From positions 1,513,501 through 1,577,500 of the forward strand of contig NZ_CP094532.1 of the NCBI RefSeq assembly GCF_022811685.1: a stretch of 64,000 nt of DNA, given 5' to 3'. This DNA is from Chryseobacterium suipulveris. GTDB taxonomy: Bacteria > Bacteroidota > Bacteroidia > Flavobacteriales > Weeksellaceae. Shown here piece by piece: positions 32,464 through 41,433 of this stretch. The number at the start of each line of letters is the position of its first letter. Within the stretch, counting starts at the first letter, position 1. The notes under the pieces are model-generated. The model saw only the letters and a list, made by a program, of their open reading frames with translations, was not told the origin of the DNA and did no database searches. A program made the position numbers and the translations under genes.

Positions 32464-33378
32464 ATGAAAACATATTTTTTAATCATTGCAATGTTTATTT
32501 CAGTATCGGCATTTGCCGAAAAAGTAATCATCGCAAACTGCTCGGAAGGCGGCGGCTGTACATTTGAACTTTCAGATTTTGAAGCCGATTTGTTTGAAAA
32601 GGACTTTGGCAGGGATATACAATCCGATGACATCATCGTATTGGGCAAGAAGAAAGACGGCGAAGTCATTACTTATTTAGAAAAGAAATCAAGAGAAGAT
32701 ATTGACAGAGAATGGGGAGGCGACGGCTATACACAAATTGGTCTATTCAATCCTTATCTGCAACCCATAGATGGTGTTTGGAATGCATCATACGGAGCTT
32801 CATCAGGAAACGATTGTTATGGTATCGGTAATATTGGTTCATTCATCCGAAGCAAAATCACGCCGGGAACAGCCGGAAACGGAACTGTCAACTTTCAATA
32901 TCCATTTAATCCGACACAGCTCTTTCCATCTAACGAAATGCGATGGGTAAAAACTGGATATAATACTTACAAAGGCTTGCTCGATTTTAATAACAGTAAA
33001 TCTGCCGGAATGAAGATGTATTATAATATTACCATCGTGAACCGGAAAAAAATAGAAACATTTTATACCATAGAAATAAAAGTGCCTACCAAAGAACTTT
33101 GTATAGGAAAAGTTCCGGTAATATTTACACTCGTTAAAGCGAAACAATCAGAAGACCCTTTTGGAAATGACGAGCTTGCCGATGACGATTTATTGCCGGT
33201 AAAGCCGAAAGGAAATGAAGATGATTTGCTCCCGATTAACCCCAATGATGACCTGCTTCCCGTAGAACCTGGCAACAATCCAAAACCCAAAGTACCAAGA
33301 TTGGAAGATAACAAAAAGCCCAACGTACCACGGTTGGAAGATAAGCCCAAACCTAACGTACCCCGCTTAAACGACTAA
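32464..33378 (+). CDS. exported cysteine-motif protein with DDLLP and PRLED repeats
   Basis: A 304-aa protein with a signal peptide (residues 1-19, ending SAFAE). Its N-terminal module (about 20-95: ANCSEGGGCTFELSDFEAD; REDIDREWGGDGYTQ) is paralogous to that of the gene at 35178. A central domain (about 100-240) has two more cysteines. The tail is low-complexity: three copies of DDLLPxxP and three copies of KPxVPRLED/N. Such tails often cross the cell wall or bind partners, but no role is known. It sits 11 bp behind the lipoprotein gene. Confidence 0.78.
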   Translation: MKTYFLIIAMFISVSAFAEKVIIANCSEGGGCTFELSDFEADLFEKDFGRDIQSDDIIVLGKKKDGEVITYLEKKSREDIDREWGGDGYTQIGLFNPYLQPIDGVWNASYGASSGNDCYGIGNIGSFIRSKITPGTAGNGTVNFQYPFNPTQLFPSNEMRWVKTGYNTYKGLLDFNNSKSAGMKMYYNITIVNRKKIETFYTIEIKVPTKELCIGKVPVIFTLVKAKQSEDPFGNDELADDDLLPVKPKGNEDDLLPINPNDDLLPVEPGNNPKPKVPRLEDNKKPNVPRLEDKPKPNVPRLND

Positions 33379-33391
33379 AACTATAATTAAT

Positions 33392-33736
33392 ATGGAACCA
33401 AATACATCGCATAGCAATATTGCAGATGGTAAAAGCACCGCCATTATTGCTTACATCACATTAATCGGGCTGATTGTTGCGTTTGTGCAAAACTCCGAAA
33501 AGAAAAACGCCTATGCCAATTTTCATATCCGCCAGAGTTTAGGGCTGATGTGTACCGGATTAGCATTGAGCTTAATCAACATCATTCCGCTCTTAGGTTG
33601 GATAATCTGTATCGTTGGAATGTTTGTCCTCCTTGTCCTTTGGATTAAAGGATTGCTCAATGCCATTAACGGCAAAGAATTGCCTGTGCCTGTAATGGGC
33701 AATCTATATGACAAATGGTTTTCAGGTATTCAATAA
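33392..33736 (+). CDS. DUF4870-type small membrane protein
   Basis: A 114-aa inner-membrane protein: a short polar N-terminus, then helices at about residues 17-33 (STAIIAYITLIGLIVAFVQ), 48-66 and 70-92. It has the signature YANFHIRQSLGLM, the FHxRQ motif of the DUF4870/Tic20-like family. The function is unknown. It is the only predicted inner-membrane protein in a cluster of otherwise exported proteins, so it could be the membrane partner of the set. Confidence 0.82.
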   Translation: MEPNTSHSNIADGKSTAIIAYITLIGLIVAFVQNSEKKNAYANFHIRQSLGLMCTGLALSLINIIPLLGWIICIVGMFVLLVLWIKGLLNAINGKELPVPVMGNLYDKWFSGIQ

Positions 33737-33764
33737 TTTTCAAAACATTTAAAACAAGTAGAAG

Positions 33765-34547
33765 ATGAAATCAATAAAACTATCAGCCGCAGCAGCAGTA
33801 CTTAGTCTTATCCTGTTTTCTTGCGGAAACAGTGACAATAAAAAACAAAACGGCAATGATATTAATTTAGATGCTGTCATCAACAGTAAATCCAATGACC
33901 CCAACGCCAAAGGCGATAACAAATGCCTGTTGGACTATCAGAGCAAATACGATGCTTTACTTTCGGAAGAAGACGTTTTAGCCGCTACGGGATTTTCAAA
34001 AGACGTGATGGAAACGAAGTACAATAAGGTTCTGAAGAACCCCGAAAACCACGAGTTTGTGTACATATTCGAAAATGGAAGAATGGGGAAAATTCCCGGT
34101 ATTAAAAGTGAAATGGCAGTACCTGACTTGGTAGCTATACGCTCTATAAAGCCTATGTCGCTCACTACTTTTAACCAAAGTTACCAAGCCGCGACTGATG
34201 AACAAGTGCAGGCAGCAAACGATGCACTGAATGATATTGCAGATGGTAACTCCGGGGATGCGGATGCTGATGAAGCAATGAAAAAAGCGAAAGAGCAAAA
34301 TATCAGCAAAGACGAAATCAAGAAAACAGGCGGTGCATTAACCGATGTTTTCAAAGAAGTATCAAAAGGTTACAGGGCGGTGGAAGGTCTTGGCGATGCA
34401 GCTTGCTGGAATATCGTTACAAACGAGCTTTATGTACTGCAAAACGGTGTAAAGTTTGAAATCAGAACCGATATCAGTAACGACACGGAAAAGAACAAAT
34501 CGGTAGCTGTAAAATTAGCCGAAATCGTATTGAACAAATGTAAATAG
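33765..34547 (+). CDS. hypothetical lipoprotein of the OmpA/DUF4870 cluster
   Basis: A 260-aa lipoprotein with lipobox LFSC (Cys20) and a polar linker (GNSDNKKQNGND). The mature part has KCLLDYQSKYDALLSEEDVLAATGFSKDVM, which resembles part of the KaiC-independent DUF3558-like 'ability to change between alleles' lipoproteins only superficially. It then has a long helical segment and a C-terminal GLGDAACWNIVTNELYVLQNGVKFEI strand pair. No family is assigned with confidence. It follows the DUF4870 gene by 28 bp. Confidence 0.72.
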   Translation: MKSIKLSAAAAVLSLILFSCGNSDNKKQNGNDINLDAVINSKSNDPNAKGDNKCLLDYQSKYDALLSEEDVLAATGFSKDVMETKYNKVLKNPENHEFVYIFENGRMGKIPGIKSEMAVPDLVAIRSIKPMSLTTFNQSYQAATDEQVQAANDALNDIADGNSGDADADEAMKKAKEQNISKDEIKKTGGALTDVFKEVSKGYRAVEGLGDAACWNIVTNELYVLQNGVKFEIRTDISNDTEKNKSVAVKLAEIVLNKCK

Positions 34548-34554
34548 CAACGGT

Positions 34555-35157
34555 ATGAGGAATCTAATATTGTTTGTCATTGTCTTTGGTGTTGCCGGAT
34601 GCAATAGTAATGAGGAAAAGAAAGCGTCCGCATGGGAAACTGTACTGAAAAAAACAACAGGCATAGATACCGATATGGATAATCTCAAAAACAGCGAAAA
34701 GAACAAAGTTGAAATTGACATTGCTGATGACGGATTGAACCTGAAAGAACGGTTTAAAAACGGTTTCGCCACCATTACCGCTGCCAAAGAAGTCATATCC
34801 CTGACGATTACCAATGAAGAAAACGGACAGGATCATATCCTCATTGGCTTTACAGGTACAGACCTCACGCAAATGCGTCCGATAAAAGGCAGAATGAATA
34901 CCAACGGAGAAAATTCGATGAGCTTTTCAATGGCAAACTACAAAAATAATGAAGCCGATATGATGATGGCTTTTGATGTAGAAGGAGAAATCATATCATT
35001 AAAACCCGAAAAAGCCGTCATCAGACTCAAAGGAAATATAGGATATATGGCCGATGACCAACACCCCGAAAAATGGAAAGCATTTGAAGGTACGCTCACC
35101 TTGAATTACCCGGTTTTTCAAGTCTTGGGAAAGGATAGAAAAGACTTTGTTTATTAA
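34555..35157 (+). CDS. hypothetical lipoprotein of the OmpA/DUF4870 cluster
   Basis: A 200-aa lipoprotein with lipobox VAGC (Cys16; LFVIVFGVAGCNSNEEKK). The mature protein is a single beta-rich domain (ISLTITNEENGQDHILIGFTG; MRPIKGRMNTN; MMMAFDVEGEIISLKPEKAVIRLKG) closed by TLTLNYPVFQVLG. It starts 7 bp after the preceding stop. It is not recognised as any named family. The context suggests it works with the other envelope proteins encoded here. Confidence 0.72.
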   Translation: MRNLILFVIVFGVAGCNSNEEKKASAWETVLKKTTGIDTDMDNLKNSEKNKVEIDIADDGLNLKERFKNGFATITAAKEVISLTITNEENGQDHILIGFTGTDLTQMRPIKGRMNTNGENSMSFSMANYKNNEADMMMAFDVEGEIISLKPEKAVIRLKGNIGYMADDQHPEKWKAFEGTLTLNYPVFQVLGKDRKDFVY

Positions 35158-35177
35158 TCCTGTAAAAAGTAAAATTT

Positions 35178-36134
35178 ATGTTTAAATCAATAATGATGAA
35201 AAATATTCTCTTTCTGTTCCTTCTTATTCAGTTTGCATCCTGTACTAATGCTCAGGATAAAAAGGAAAAACAAACGCTTGCCATTTGTACGGATGGAAAA
35301 GGTTGTGAATTTTCAGAAATAACGCTTTCAGCCGTCGAAGTAGATAAACTTTTAGGAAAAAGCAATTTTTGGACTTCTGCCACAGTCAATGCCACATTAA
35401 TATTGGATAAATGCGATAGCAAAAAAGACGAAAAGCAAACTTTGGAAGAAATTGACCGCAGCTATGGCGGGAGTGGTAAAGCAGTAGTACTTAAAAAGCT
35501 TGATTTAGAAAAATACCTCAAGGAAAAAGGTTGTTTTGCCTGCCCGAATGAAACTAAAAAAATATCATTTTATGCAAGTGGCAACGGACAGTCGGGCAAT
35601 GGCTATTTCTTTCTAAACCTCAAAGCCGGAGAAGCCTATATGCCCAATGCTGCTTTTCAACAATTTATGTCAGGACAGGAAGGGAGCAATGCGGTAACAG
35701 TTGACCAGTTTATCCGCAATAACGAAATGGAAACCTATACAATTGCTGAAGGACAAAAGTATCGTACAAAAATGGCTTTGGGAACTACGGTGTCGGTTAT
35801 CCAAAATGATGCTATAAATGAGAAACGCTTTAAAAATGATTTCAAAAAAACAGGTAAAACCCGCAAGCATCTCAACACCGCTAACACGGAAACCGAATAC
35901 ACCGGAAAGGACGACGAAAACAGAACCATTAGTTTTTGGATTGTACCATCTCCGGACGTATGTCTGCCGCCGGGCAAGTTTGATGCTTATGGGTTTTATA
36001 ATCTGGGCTATATTTCAGTAGATGGAATTACGTATTTGGTTACTGAAATTTCCGGTTCAGGCTTTCAGATAAAACTTACAGGTATTTCTGACGGCTCGTA
36101 CAGCTTCAAGCCTGCGGGTTATCAATCTTATTAA
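35178..36134 (+). CDS. lipoprotein with the cluster's cysteine motif
   Basis: A 318-aa lipoprotein (lipobox FASC). ATG 35178 is given; ATG 35196 (MKNILFLFLLIQFASC) would give a more compact signal peptide. The N-terminal module (LAICTDGKGCEFSEITLSA; LEEIDRSYGGSGKA) is paralogous to that of the protein at 32464: both have C-x2-G-x-GC-x-F and xIDRxxGGxG. A middle domain has a CxxC pair (GCFACPNE). A C-terminal domain (ISFWIVPSPDVCLPPGKFDAYGFYNLGYI) resembles one shared by several Bacteroidota lipoproteins. The function is unknown. Confidence 0.75.
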   Translation: MFKSIMMKNILFLFLLIQFASCTNAQDKKEKQTLAICTDGKGCEFSEITLSAVEVDKLLGKSNFWTSATVNATLILDKCDSKKDEKQTLEEIDRSYGGSGKAVVLKKLDLEKYLKEKGCFACPNETKKISFYASGNGQSGNGYFFLNLKAGEAYMPNAAFQQFMSGQEGSNAVTVDQFIRNNEMETYTIAEGQKYRTKMALGTTVSVIQNDAINEKRFKNDFKKTGKTRKHLNTANTETEYTGKDDENRTISFWIVPSPDVCLPPGKFDAYGFYNLGYISVDGITYLVTEISGSGFQIKLTGISDGSYSFKPAGYQSY

Positions 36135-36146
36135 TATACAAATACT

Positions 36147-36863
36147 ATGAACAGGTTTGTCAAAAAAATGGTAACGTGCTTTCTGCTGTTTCCACTTTTT
36201 GTTGCGGCACAGCAAAAGAAAACGGTAAAGAGTACCACGAAATACAATTTTTCCGAAATGTGGATTTGGGAATACACGGATGCCAACGGTAAAAAGGCAC
36301 AAATGGGCATTTATCGTGAGCCGAAATTGAATTATTGGTTGCTTACTCCAGATGATGCTGGTTTCCGTGATGTCGACGAAATGACCTTGTGGTTTATATT
36401 GAAACCTAACGGAGAAGTATTACAGGCTTATCAAGACGGAGAAAAGAACAACAGAAAAAAACTGATAAAACACCGATTACATCCCAATAAAAAAATCAAA
36501 TTGCCCGATTATTGGAAAGCTACAGGTAAGAGCAAATATTTTGGAGATACTTATTCCGGCTTCTCTAAGATAAAAGGACTGGAATACATAGTCAGCTATG
36601 AAAATACTGATGATAAATCCACGTTTTATCTGGCGACTACAAAGGCGAATTTATCTGCGTTATCTCTTTTCAACGATTTGAATATTGATGCGAAACTTCC
36701 AATTCGTTTTCCAAAGGACATACCGGGCAATTTCATCACGTTAAGCGAAAATACAGTATTTCCCGGCGGTGCGGTACAGTATGCTTTTAGGTATATTTCA
36801 CAAACAGAATATTATATAGACCTGTCAGATTTTAAAATAAAATATTTAAACATCAGTCAATAA
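36147..36863 (+). CDS. hypothetical secreted protein, last gene of the cluster
   Basis: A 238-aa protein with signal peptide [22 protein letters not shown]. The mature part has [38 protein letters not shown] and a C-terminal beta region ([39 protein letters not shown]). No family is recognised. It follows the lipoprotein gene by 12 bp. After its stop, sequence quality drops into decayed DNA and an IS3 element, so the cluster ends here. Confidence 0.72.
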   Translation: MNRFVKKMVTCFLLFPLFVAAQQKKTVKSTTKYNFSEMWIWEYTDANGKKAQMGIYREPKLNYWLLTPDDAGFRDVDEMTLWFILKPNGEVLQAYQDGEKNNRKKLIKHRLHPNKKIKLPDYWKATGKSKYFGDTYSGFSKIKGLEYIVSYENTDDKSTFYLATTKANLSALSLFNDLNIDAKLPIRFPKDIPGNFITLSENTVFPGGAVQYAFRYISQTEYYIDLSDFKIKYLNISQ

Positions 36864-37264
36864 AGCTCAATGCAGGAGCTGATTAATTCCATTTTAAAAA
36901 TAGTTTTTATATCACACAGAGATTGACAGTTAAATTTTCAGTGTAAGAGAAAAGTATCGAATCTTCACCTAATCAAGAAAGACTTGTTTTAAGCCGAGAA
37001 TACATCGAGTTTGAGTTGGAAAACTTTAATACGATGAGTGACAGTATTATTGCTTGATAAGTTCATAACATTCGATTTTCTTGCGTTGCTGAAAAATGTC
37101 GAAGTCAGTAAGATTGCTCCGGAAAACAATACCTGAATTAGTTTCTGCTGGCTAAAAAAGTAGCAAAACTAATGGGTGTCATTGACTCATCACTTAAACT
37201 TACCTTTTGGATTTAAAGCTATTCAGGCTATATTAGTAAAAACTGGACTCAGATAAATATATTC
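36864..37264. other. non-coding stretch between the envelope cluster and the IS3 element
   Basis: No recognised gene. One 40-codon frame (about 36953-37060, QERLVLSREYIEFELENFNT) may be a relic. No tandem repeat and no promoter match was seen. Confidence 0.4.
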
Positions 37265-37322
37265 TGTCCCCCAAATCTTGGACCACTGTTAAGCTGATTT
37301 AAGTTGATTGGTAGGTTCAAAT

Positions 37323-37685
37323 TCATATAGCTTGCCAGACCTGGTTGCTGACGGTAATCTTCATATTTCTCAGCAAGTAGGGGCGAATGTATTTTGCCAG
37401 TCCTAATTTGCTTAGGTTCCTTTTCGGGTAAATCGTGGCAATGCCCATGGTTTTCATCGGCCTGCATACCCTTTTCCGATTTACTGTGATGCCAAGTTCC
37501 TTCAGCTCGTTGATGATTCTCCGAATCCCGAAACTGGGGCACTTTACCTGGATTTCATCAATCTGCCTCATTATTTCAAGGTTGTAGCCGCTCTCTTTTT
37601 TCGGACTATAATACAAGCTGCTCCGGCTGATGCACAATAGGTCGCACTGTCTCCGGACGCTTAATTCATAATTCTTGTCCACCAT
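37323..37685 (-). pseudogene. IS3 transposase OrfB, truncated by internal deletion
   Basis: The open part (MVDKNYELSVRRQCDLLCIS onwards) is the N-terminal HTH_21 region up to MKITVSNQVWQAI and stops where the DDE integrase core should begin. Upstream in the same frame the reading reaches the A8 run at 37722-37729, so OrfAB would be made by -1 frameshifting. It has no catalytic residues and so is inactive. Confidence 0.8.
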
Positions 37686-37716
37686 TCCCTCACGCTCTTT
37701 TACCGGCTGTCCATCC

Positions 37717-37986
37717 CTAAGTTTTTTTTAGAAAATTAATCTCTACCTGCAGCTGGCCAATCTTCTGATAGAGCTTTTTCGCAGGCTGGGCGGAAGTTTC
37801 TTTTTTCTTTTCTAAAGCAAAAACCTGGTCCGCGTTGTTCAAAAACTCCCTTTTCCAGGCAAGGATTTGATTGGGGTGGAGTTCGAAACGGCTTGCTAGT
37901 TCAGAAAGTGTCTCTCTCTCCTTTAATGCTTCAATGGCGATCTGGACCTTAAAAGCTGCCCCAAATTTTCTTCTTGTTTTTTTCAT
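37717..37986 (-). CDS. IS3 transposase OrfA (helix-turn-helix protein)
   Basis: An 89-aa protein with [39 protein letters not shown], the transposase HTH_8 region, and a C-terminal leucine-zipper-like part ([13 protein letters not shown]). It ends in the slippery sequence CTAAAAAAAAC followed by TAG. It is intact but OrfB is not, so the element cannot move itself; OrfA alone could bind the IS ends. Confidence 0.85.
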   Translation of the reverse strand: MKKTRRKFGAAFKVQIAIEALKERETLSELASRFELHPNQILAWKREFLNNADQVFALEKKKETSAQPAKKLYQKIGQLQVEINFLKKT

Positions 37987-38124
37987 ATTTTACGAGTTAA
38001 AATTAATGATTATTTTAACTTAACTCGTGGTCTGAATTTCGGGGAACATTATATCATATGGGAAGACTGAAAGGGCAAAGCGTGTGAAATTAATCTGCTT
38101 TTGATAAAAATCCCGAATCGTAAC

Positions 38125-38217
38125 TAGCCCTGATTGCAGCGGTACCCCACAGTGAAGTCGCGAGCGCAGCGAGCGCCGAAACGAGGAGTATGAGCCGAAA
38201 GCAGATTCCCGGCTCCT
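38125..38217 (+). ncRNA. GC-rich candidate structured RNA (Flavo-1-like)
   Basis: A GC-rich island in AT-rich DNA. It opens TAGCCCTGATTGCAGCGG and closes GAGCCGAAAGCAG then GGCTCCT, with an internal stem (AGCGAGCG type). Elements with this AGCCCnGATnGnAGnGG ... GnAnAGCnG ... GCTCCT pattern occur between genes in many Flavobacteriia; I recall them as conserved and possibly the Flavo-1 RNA motif. The identity is from memory and not confirmed. Confidence 0.45.
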
Positions 38218-38220
38218 GAA

Positions 38221-38322
38221 CCACCCCGTCCGCAACAAGTTGCTGACACCCCTCCAAAGGAGGGGAAGAAAACTTCGTCTTCCTCACTCCGTTCGGAATC
38301 CACCCCTCTGAAAGAGGGGAAT
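38221..38322. repeat. CACCCCGTC ... CCCCTCyrAAAGAGGGGAA dispersed repeat, two sub-copies
   Basis: CACCCCGTCCGCAACAAG with its inverse GTTGC, CCCCTCCAAAGGAGGGGAA, and then CCCCTCTGAAAGAGGGGAA. Related to 41007-41060, 41306-41357 and the cores at 10997 and 25298. Confidence 0.7.
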
Positions 38323-38324
38323 TA

Positions 38325-38354
38325 TAAAAAAAGACACTCCGTAAAGTGTCTTTT
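38325..38354 (-). terminator. terminator of typA
   Basis: 10-bp stem AAAAGACACT/AGTGTCTTTT with loop CCGTAA. The A-run on the left is a T-tract on the minus strand, as needed for typA. Confidence 0.85.
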
Positions 38355-38417
38355 GTCTTTATTCTTTGTTCTGTTTGTCTTACGATTTTGAACGCGCCAA
38401 AGGGGCAGTTCCTACAG

Positions 38418-40226
38418 TTATTCCGCTTTTGCCATTCTTTCAGCACGTTTTCTGTCTTCTTCGGCAAGGATTTTCTTACGCATACGGATGAAGTTTGGCG
38501 TCACCTCGATCGCTTCATCGGCTTGGATGTATTCCATGCATTCTTCGAGCGACATCTGGATTTTCGGGGCGATGCTTCCATCTTTGTCTTTTCCGGCAGC
38601 ACGCATATTGTTCAGCTGTTTTCCTTCAACAATGTTCACAACCAAATCGCCGGGTTTGTTTTGTTCACCCACGATCATTCCTGCGTAAACTTCCTCACCC
38701 GGATCTACGAAGAAACGACCTCTATCCTGAAGTTTTTCAATGGAATACGCAGTTCCTTGACCTTGGTTTTTGGCAATCAGAACACCGTTGTTTCTTCCGG
38801 GAATTGCACCTTTGAACGGTTTGTATTCTGAGAAACGGTGCGCCATAATCGCTTCACCAGCAGTTGCAGTCAACATTTGCGAACGTAGTCCGATCAATCC
38901 TCTTGAAGGGATTTCGAATTCCATGTGCTGCATTTCGCCTTTGGTCTCCATAATGTGTAGGTCACCTTTTCTCTGGGTGGTCAAATCGATAACTCTCGAT
39001 GCGTATTCTTCAGGAACATCCACCACCATTGATTCGTATGGTTCACATTTTTCACCATCGATGTCTCTCAAAATTACCTGCGGTTGACCGATCGTCATTT
39101 CGTAACCTTCTCTTCTCATGGTTTCAATCAAAACTGAAAGGTGCAGAATTCCACGACCGAAAACGAGGAAAGTGTTCGCGTCGTCGGTTTGCTCAACTCG
39201 CAATGCGAGGTTTTTTTCCAGTTCCTTTTCTAATCTTTCTTTCAGATGGTTTGAGGTTACATATTTCCCGTCTTTCCCGAAGAAAGGGGAGTTGTTGATG
39301 GAGAAAGTCATGTTCAAAGTCGGCTCGTCGATTGAAAGTCGGCTCAATGGTTCCGGATTTTCAAAGTCCACAAAGGTGTCACCAATCTGGAATGCGTCGA
39401 AACCTACGATGGCACAAATATCTCCCGCGAAAACTTCCTGTACTTTTTTCTTGCCCAGTCCTTCGAAAACGTAGAGCTCCTTTACTTTGCCTTTTACAAT
39501 TTTTCCGTCTTCCTGCGCCAAACCGATCCACTGCGATTCCTTCACGGATCCTCTCGCAACTTTACCTACCGCGATCCTGCCAAGGAAGGAGGAGTAGTCC
39601 AAAGAAGTGATCTGCATCTGAAGGTTTCCTTCTTCCACTTTCGGTTCAGGAACGTATTGCAGGATTCCGTCTAACAAAGGAAGTATTGAATTTGCCGGCT
39701 CTAAACTGGTATTGAACCAACCCTGTTTTGAAGAACCGTAGAAAGTCGGGAAATCCAGCTGTTCCTCGGTTGCATCAAGGTTGAAGAACAAATCGAAAAC
39801 ATTGTCGTGAACTTCTTCCGGACGACAGTTGGGTTTATCTACTTTATTGATAACCACTATGGGTTTCAGACCGAGTTCCAACGCTTTATGCAAAACGAAT
39901 CGTGTTTGCGGCATCGGTCCTTCGAAAGCATCGACCAACAGAATTACACCATCCGCCATTTTCAGAACTCTTTCCACTTCACCACCGAAATCGGCGTGAC
40001 CGGGAGTGTCGATCACGTTAATTTTCGTGTCTTTGTAAGTTACGGAAATGTTTTTAGAAAGGATGGTAATTCCACGTTCGCGTTCCAGGTCGTTGTTGTC
40101 CATAATCAGTTCGCCTGATTCCTGGTTTTCCCTGAAAACGCTTGTCGCGTGGATAATTTTGTCGACCAAAGTGGTTTTACCGTGGTCAACGTGTGCGATA
40201 ATCGCAATATTTCTAATGTTTTGCAT
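38418..40226 (-). CDS. typA: translational GTPase TypA/BipA
   Basis: A ribosome-binding GTPase of the EF-G-like class, needed for growth at low temperature and stress and for 50S assembly in other bacteria. The 602-aa protein has G1 [10 protein letters not shown]2 ERERGITI, G3 DTPGHADF and G4 NKVDKP, then domains II, III and V and the TypA-specific C-terminal domain ([47 protein letters not shown]). ATG 40226 ([16 protein letters not shown]) is chosen over upstream in-frame starts. The -7 box TACTTTTG lies on the minus strand at 40245-40252. Confidence 0.96.
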   Translation of the reverse strand: MQNIRNIAIIAHVDHGKTTLVDKIIHATSVFRENQESGELIMDNNDLERERGITILSKNISVTYKDTKINVIDTPGHADFGGEVERVLKMADGVILLVDAFEGPMPQTRFVLHKALELGLKPIVVINKVDKPNCRPEEVHDNVFDLFFNLDATEEQLDFPTFYGSSKQGWFNTSLEPANSILPLLDGILQYVPEPKVEEGNLQMQITSLDYSSFLGRIAVGKVARGSVKESQWIGLAQEDGKIVKGKVKELYVFEGLGKKKVQEVFAGDICAIVGFDAFQIGDTFVDFENPEPLSRLSIDEPTLNMTFSINNSPFFGKDGKYVTSNHLKERLEKELEKNLALRVEQTDDANTFLVFGRGILHLSVLIETMRREGYEMTIGQPQVILRDIDGEKCEPYESMVVDVPEEYASRVIDLTTQRKGDLHIMETKGEMQHMEFEIPSRGLIGLRSQMLTATAGEAIMAHRFSEYKPFKGAIPGRNNGVLIAKNQGQGTAYSIEKLQDRGRFFVDPGEEVYAGMIVGEQNKPGDLVVNIVEGKQLNNMRAAGKDKDGSIAPKIQMSLEECMEYIQADEAIEVTPNFIRMRKKILAEEDRKRAERMAKAE

Positions 40227-40244
40227 AATCATTTTTTGACGGTG

Positions 40245-40252
40245 CAAAAGTA
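40245..40252 (-). promoter_or_regulatory. -7 element of the typA promoter
   Basis: TACTTTTG on the minus strand, 18 bp before the typA start. No clear -33 TTG. Confidence 0.5.
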
Positions 40253-40362
40253 ATGATTTTTAGTGAATTGATAATAAAATATAGATAAATTCACTTTCCT
40301 TTAATGTTAATAGAAAACCCTTGATTTTTCGTAAATTTTTTAAATCAAACATGAATTTTTTA

Positions 40363-40965
40363 TTAATCGATTACCGAAATCGCTTTCACAAATCTTGCGG
40401 AATAGTGTGGTTCAGAAAGCGAAGAGACTGTAACGCCATTCGCTTTTCCGCTGGATGAGTGAATGAATTCGGAGTTGGTTCCATTTACATTTAGGACAAT
40501 TCCCACATGTCCGATCTCCGGTGAATTTAGATCCGTCCCATTGAAAATCAATAAATCTCCTTTTCGAACATTTTCAACTGAAATCTCTTTTCCGAAATCA
40601 AAAAAATCTTTGGAAGAGCGAGGAACTTCATACCCGAAATGGCGATAAACATAATTGATAAAACCGGAACAGTCGAAACCGTTTTCAGGATCTGCAGAAC
40701 CGTATAAATAGGGGACTCCCAGAAATTTCTGTGCGAAATCTACAATTTGCTGACGCTCTTTATTTGAATTGCTGATGACATTTGGTTTCTCAACTTTAGA
40801 TGGATCTCTGTTAGAATTACATGAAAACTCTGCTGAATCTTTGGTTGAAACTAAAATCTCCTTCTTCCGGAAAATTAATTCAGAATATTGGTTTTTCAGA
40901 TTGCTCTGATCAGTTTTTGAACAGGATAGAAGTGATAGGATTAATAAAAAACCAAGATTTTTCAT
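40363..40965 (-). CDS. NlpC/P60 (C40) peptidase lipoprotein
   Basis: A 200-aa lipoprotein with lipid Cys15 (LSLLSC). The C-terminal NlpC/P60 domain (about residues 72-200) has Cys99 in FDCSGFINYVYRHFG, His in IGHVGIVLN and a third polar residue in FIHSSSG, the Cys-His-His triad of D,L-endopeptidases. It should cleave peptide stems of peptidoglycan. The 10 extra upstream residues from 40995 are ignored, because ATG 40965 fits the signal peptide. The gene is followed by intergenic repeat DNA. Confidence 0.92.
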   Translation of the reverse strand: MKNLGFLLILSLLSCSKTDQSNLKNQYSELIFRKKEILVSTKDSAEFSCNSNRDPSKVEKPNVISNSNKERQQIVDFAQKFLGVPYLYGSADPENGFDCSGFINYVYRHFGYEVPRSSKDFFDFGKEISVENVRKGDLLIFNGTDLNSPEIGHVGIVLNVNGTNSEFIHSSSGKANGVTVSSLSEPHYSARFVKAISVID

Positions 40966-41383
40966 CGACAATATTTTCAAAAAATTTGAAAACATTATGC
41001 CAAGAACACCCCGTATTTTTTCCTGCGGAAAAAATCCACCCCTCTGGAAGAGGGGAATAACGCTTCTTTGGAAATTTCTAGGAACAAAGCTCGATACTTT
41101 GGGCTTTCCTTATAAACTCCATAGGAGTTTTATCTGTGTAGCAATATTAAGTGCAGTTACATAGAACTCCGTAGGAGTTCAATCTATTTTATTAAAAAAT
41201 TGTTTGCGATTCCGAATGATAAAAATAATACATTTAAATATTTGCGATTAATAATGGTTAGTTGTGAGTCATCAAGAAATTAATTGAAAACATTTGGTTA
41301 AAAAACACCCCGTCTTTTTTCCTGCGGAAAAAATCCACGCCTCTGAAAGAGGGGAATCATGTTTCCTTAAAAATTTCTTGCAA
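40966..41383. other. repeat-rich intergenic region
   Basis: Contains two direct copies of a CACCCCGT...TTTTTTCCTGCGGAAAAAAT...GAGGGGAAT module (41007-41060 and 41306-41357). Between them lie two palindromes of the CTCC(G/A)TAGGAG family (41115-41129, 41165-41179). No gene was seen. Confidence 0.7.
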
Positions 41384-41408
41384 CAAAAAAGCGGCTTTTC
41401 AACCGCTT
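41384..41408 (-). terminator. terminator of the DUF465 gene
   Basis: Minus-strand reading: stem AAGCGG/CCGCTT with an 8-base loop, followed by T6. Confidence 0.8.
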
Positions 41409-41433
41409 AGAAATTATTATCGAAAAAATATTC

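Larger units (their letters stand above)
37265..38048 (-). mobile_element. IS3-family element, internally deleted (784 bp)
   Basis: Ends are related inverted repeats starting TGTCCCCCAAAT (37265) and, on the other strand, TGTTCCCCGAAAT (from 38048), both continuing with GACCAC and GTTAAG at similar spacing. OrfA is complete, with a -1 slippery A8 run. OrfB stops after its first third, and only its last codons (LYEFEPTNQLKSA, out of frame) remain beyond the deletion. About 500 bp is missing compared with a normal 1.2-1.4 kb element. No clear target duplication was seen. Confidence 0.78.

Noticed and set aside
38020..38467. minus-strand frames over the GC-rich island (72 and 125 codons) as genes
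   Set aside because: They cover the candidate RNA, the REP-like repeat and part of the typA 3' end on the same strand; the peptide is repeat-derived and has no family.
40966..41383. paired repeats at 41007 and 41306 as a CRISPR array
   Set aside because: Only two copies, about 300 bp apart, with no regular spacers and no cas gene.
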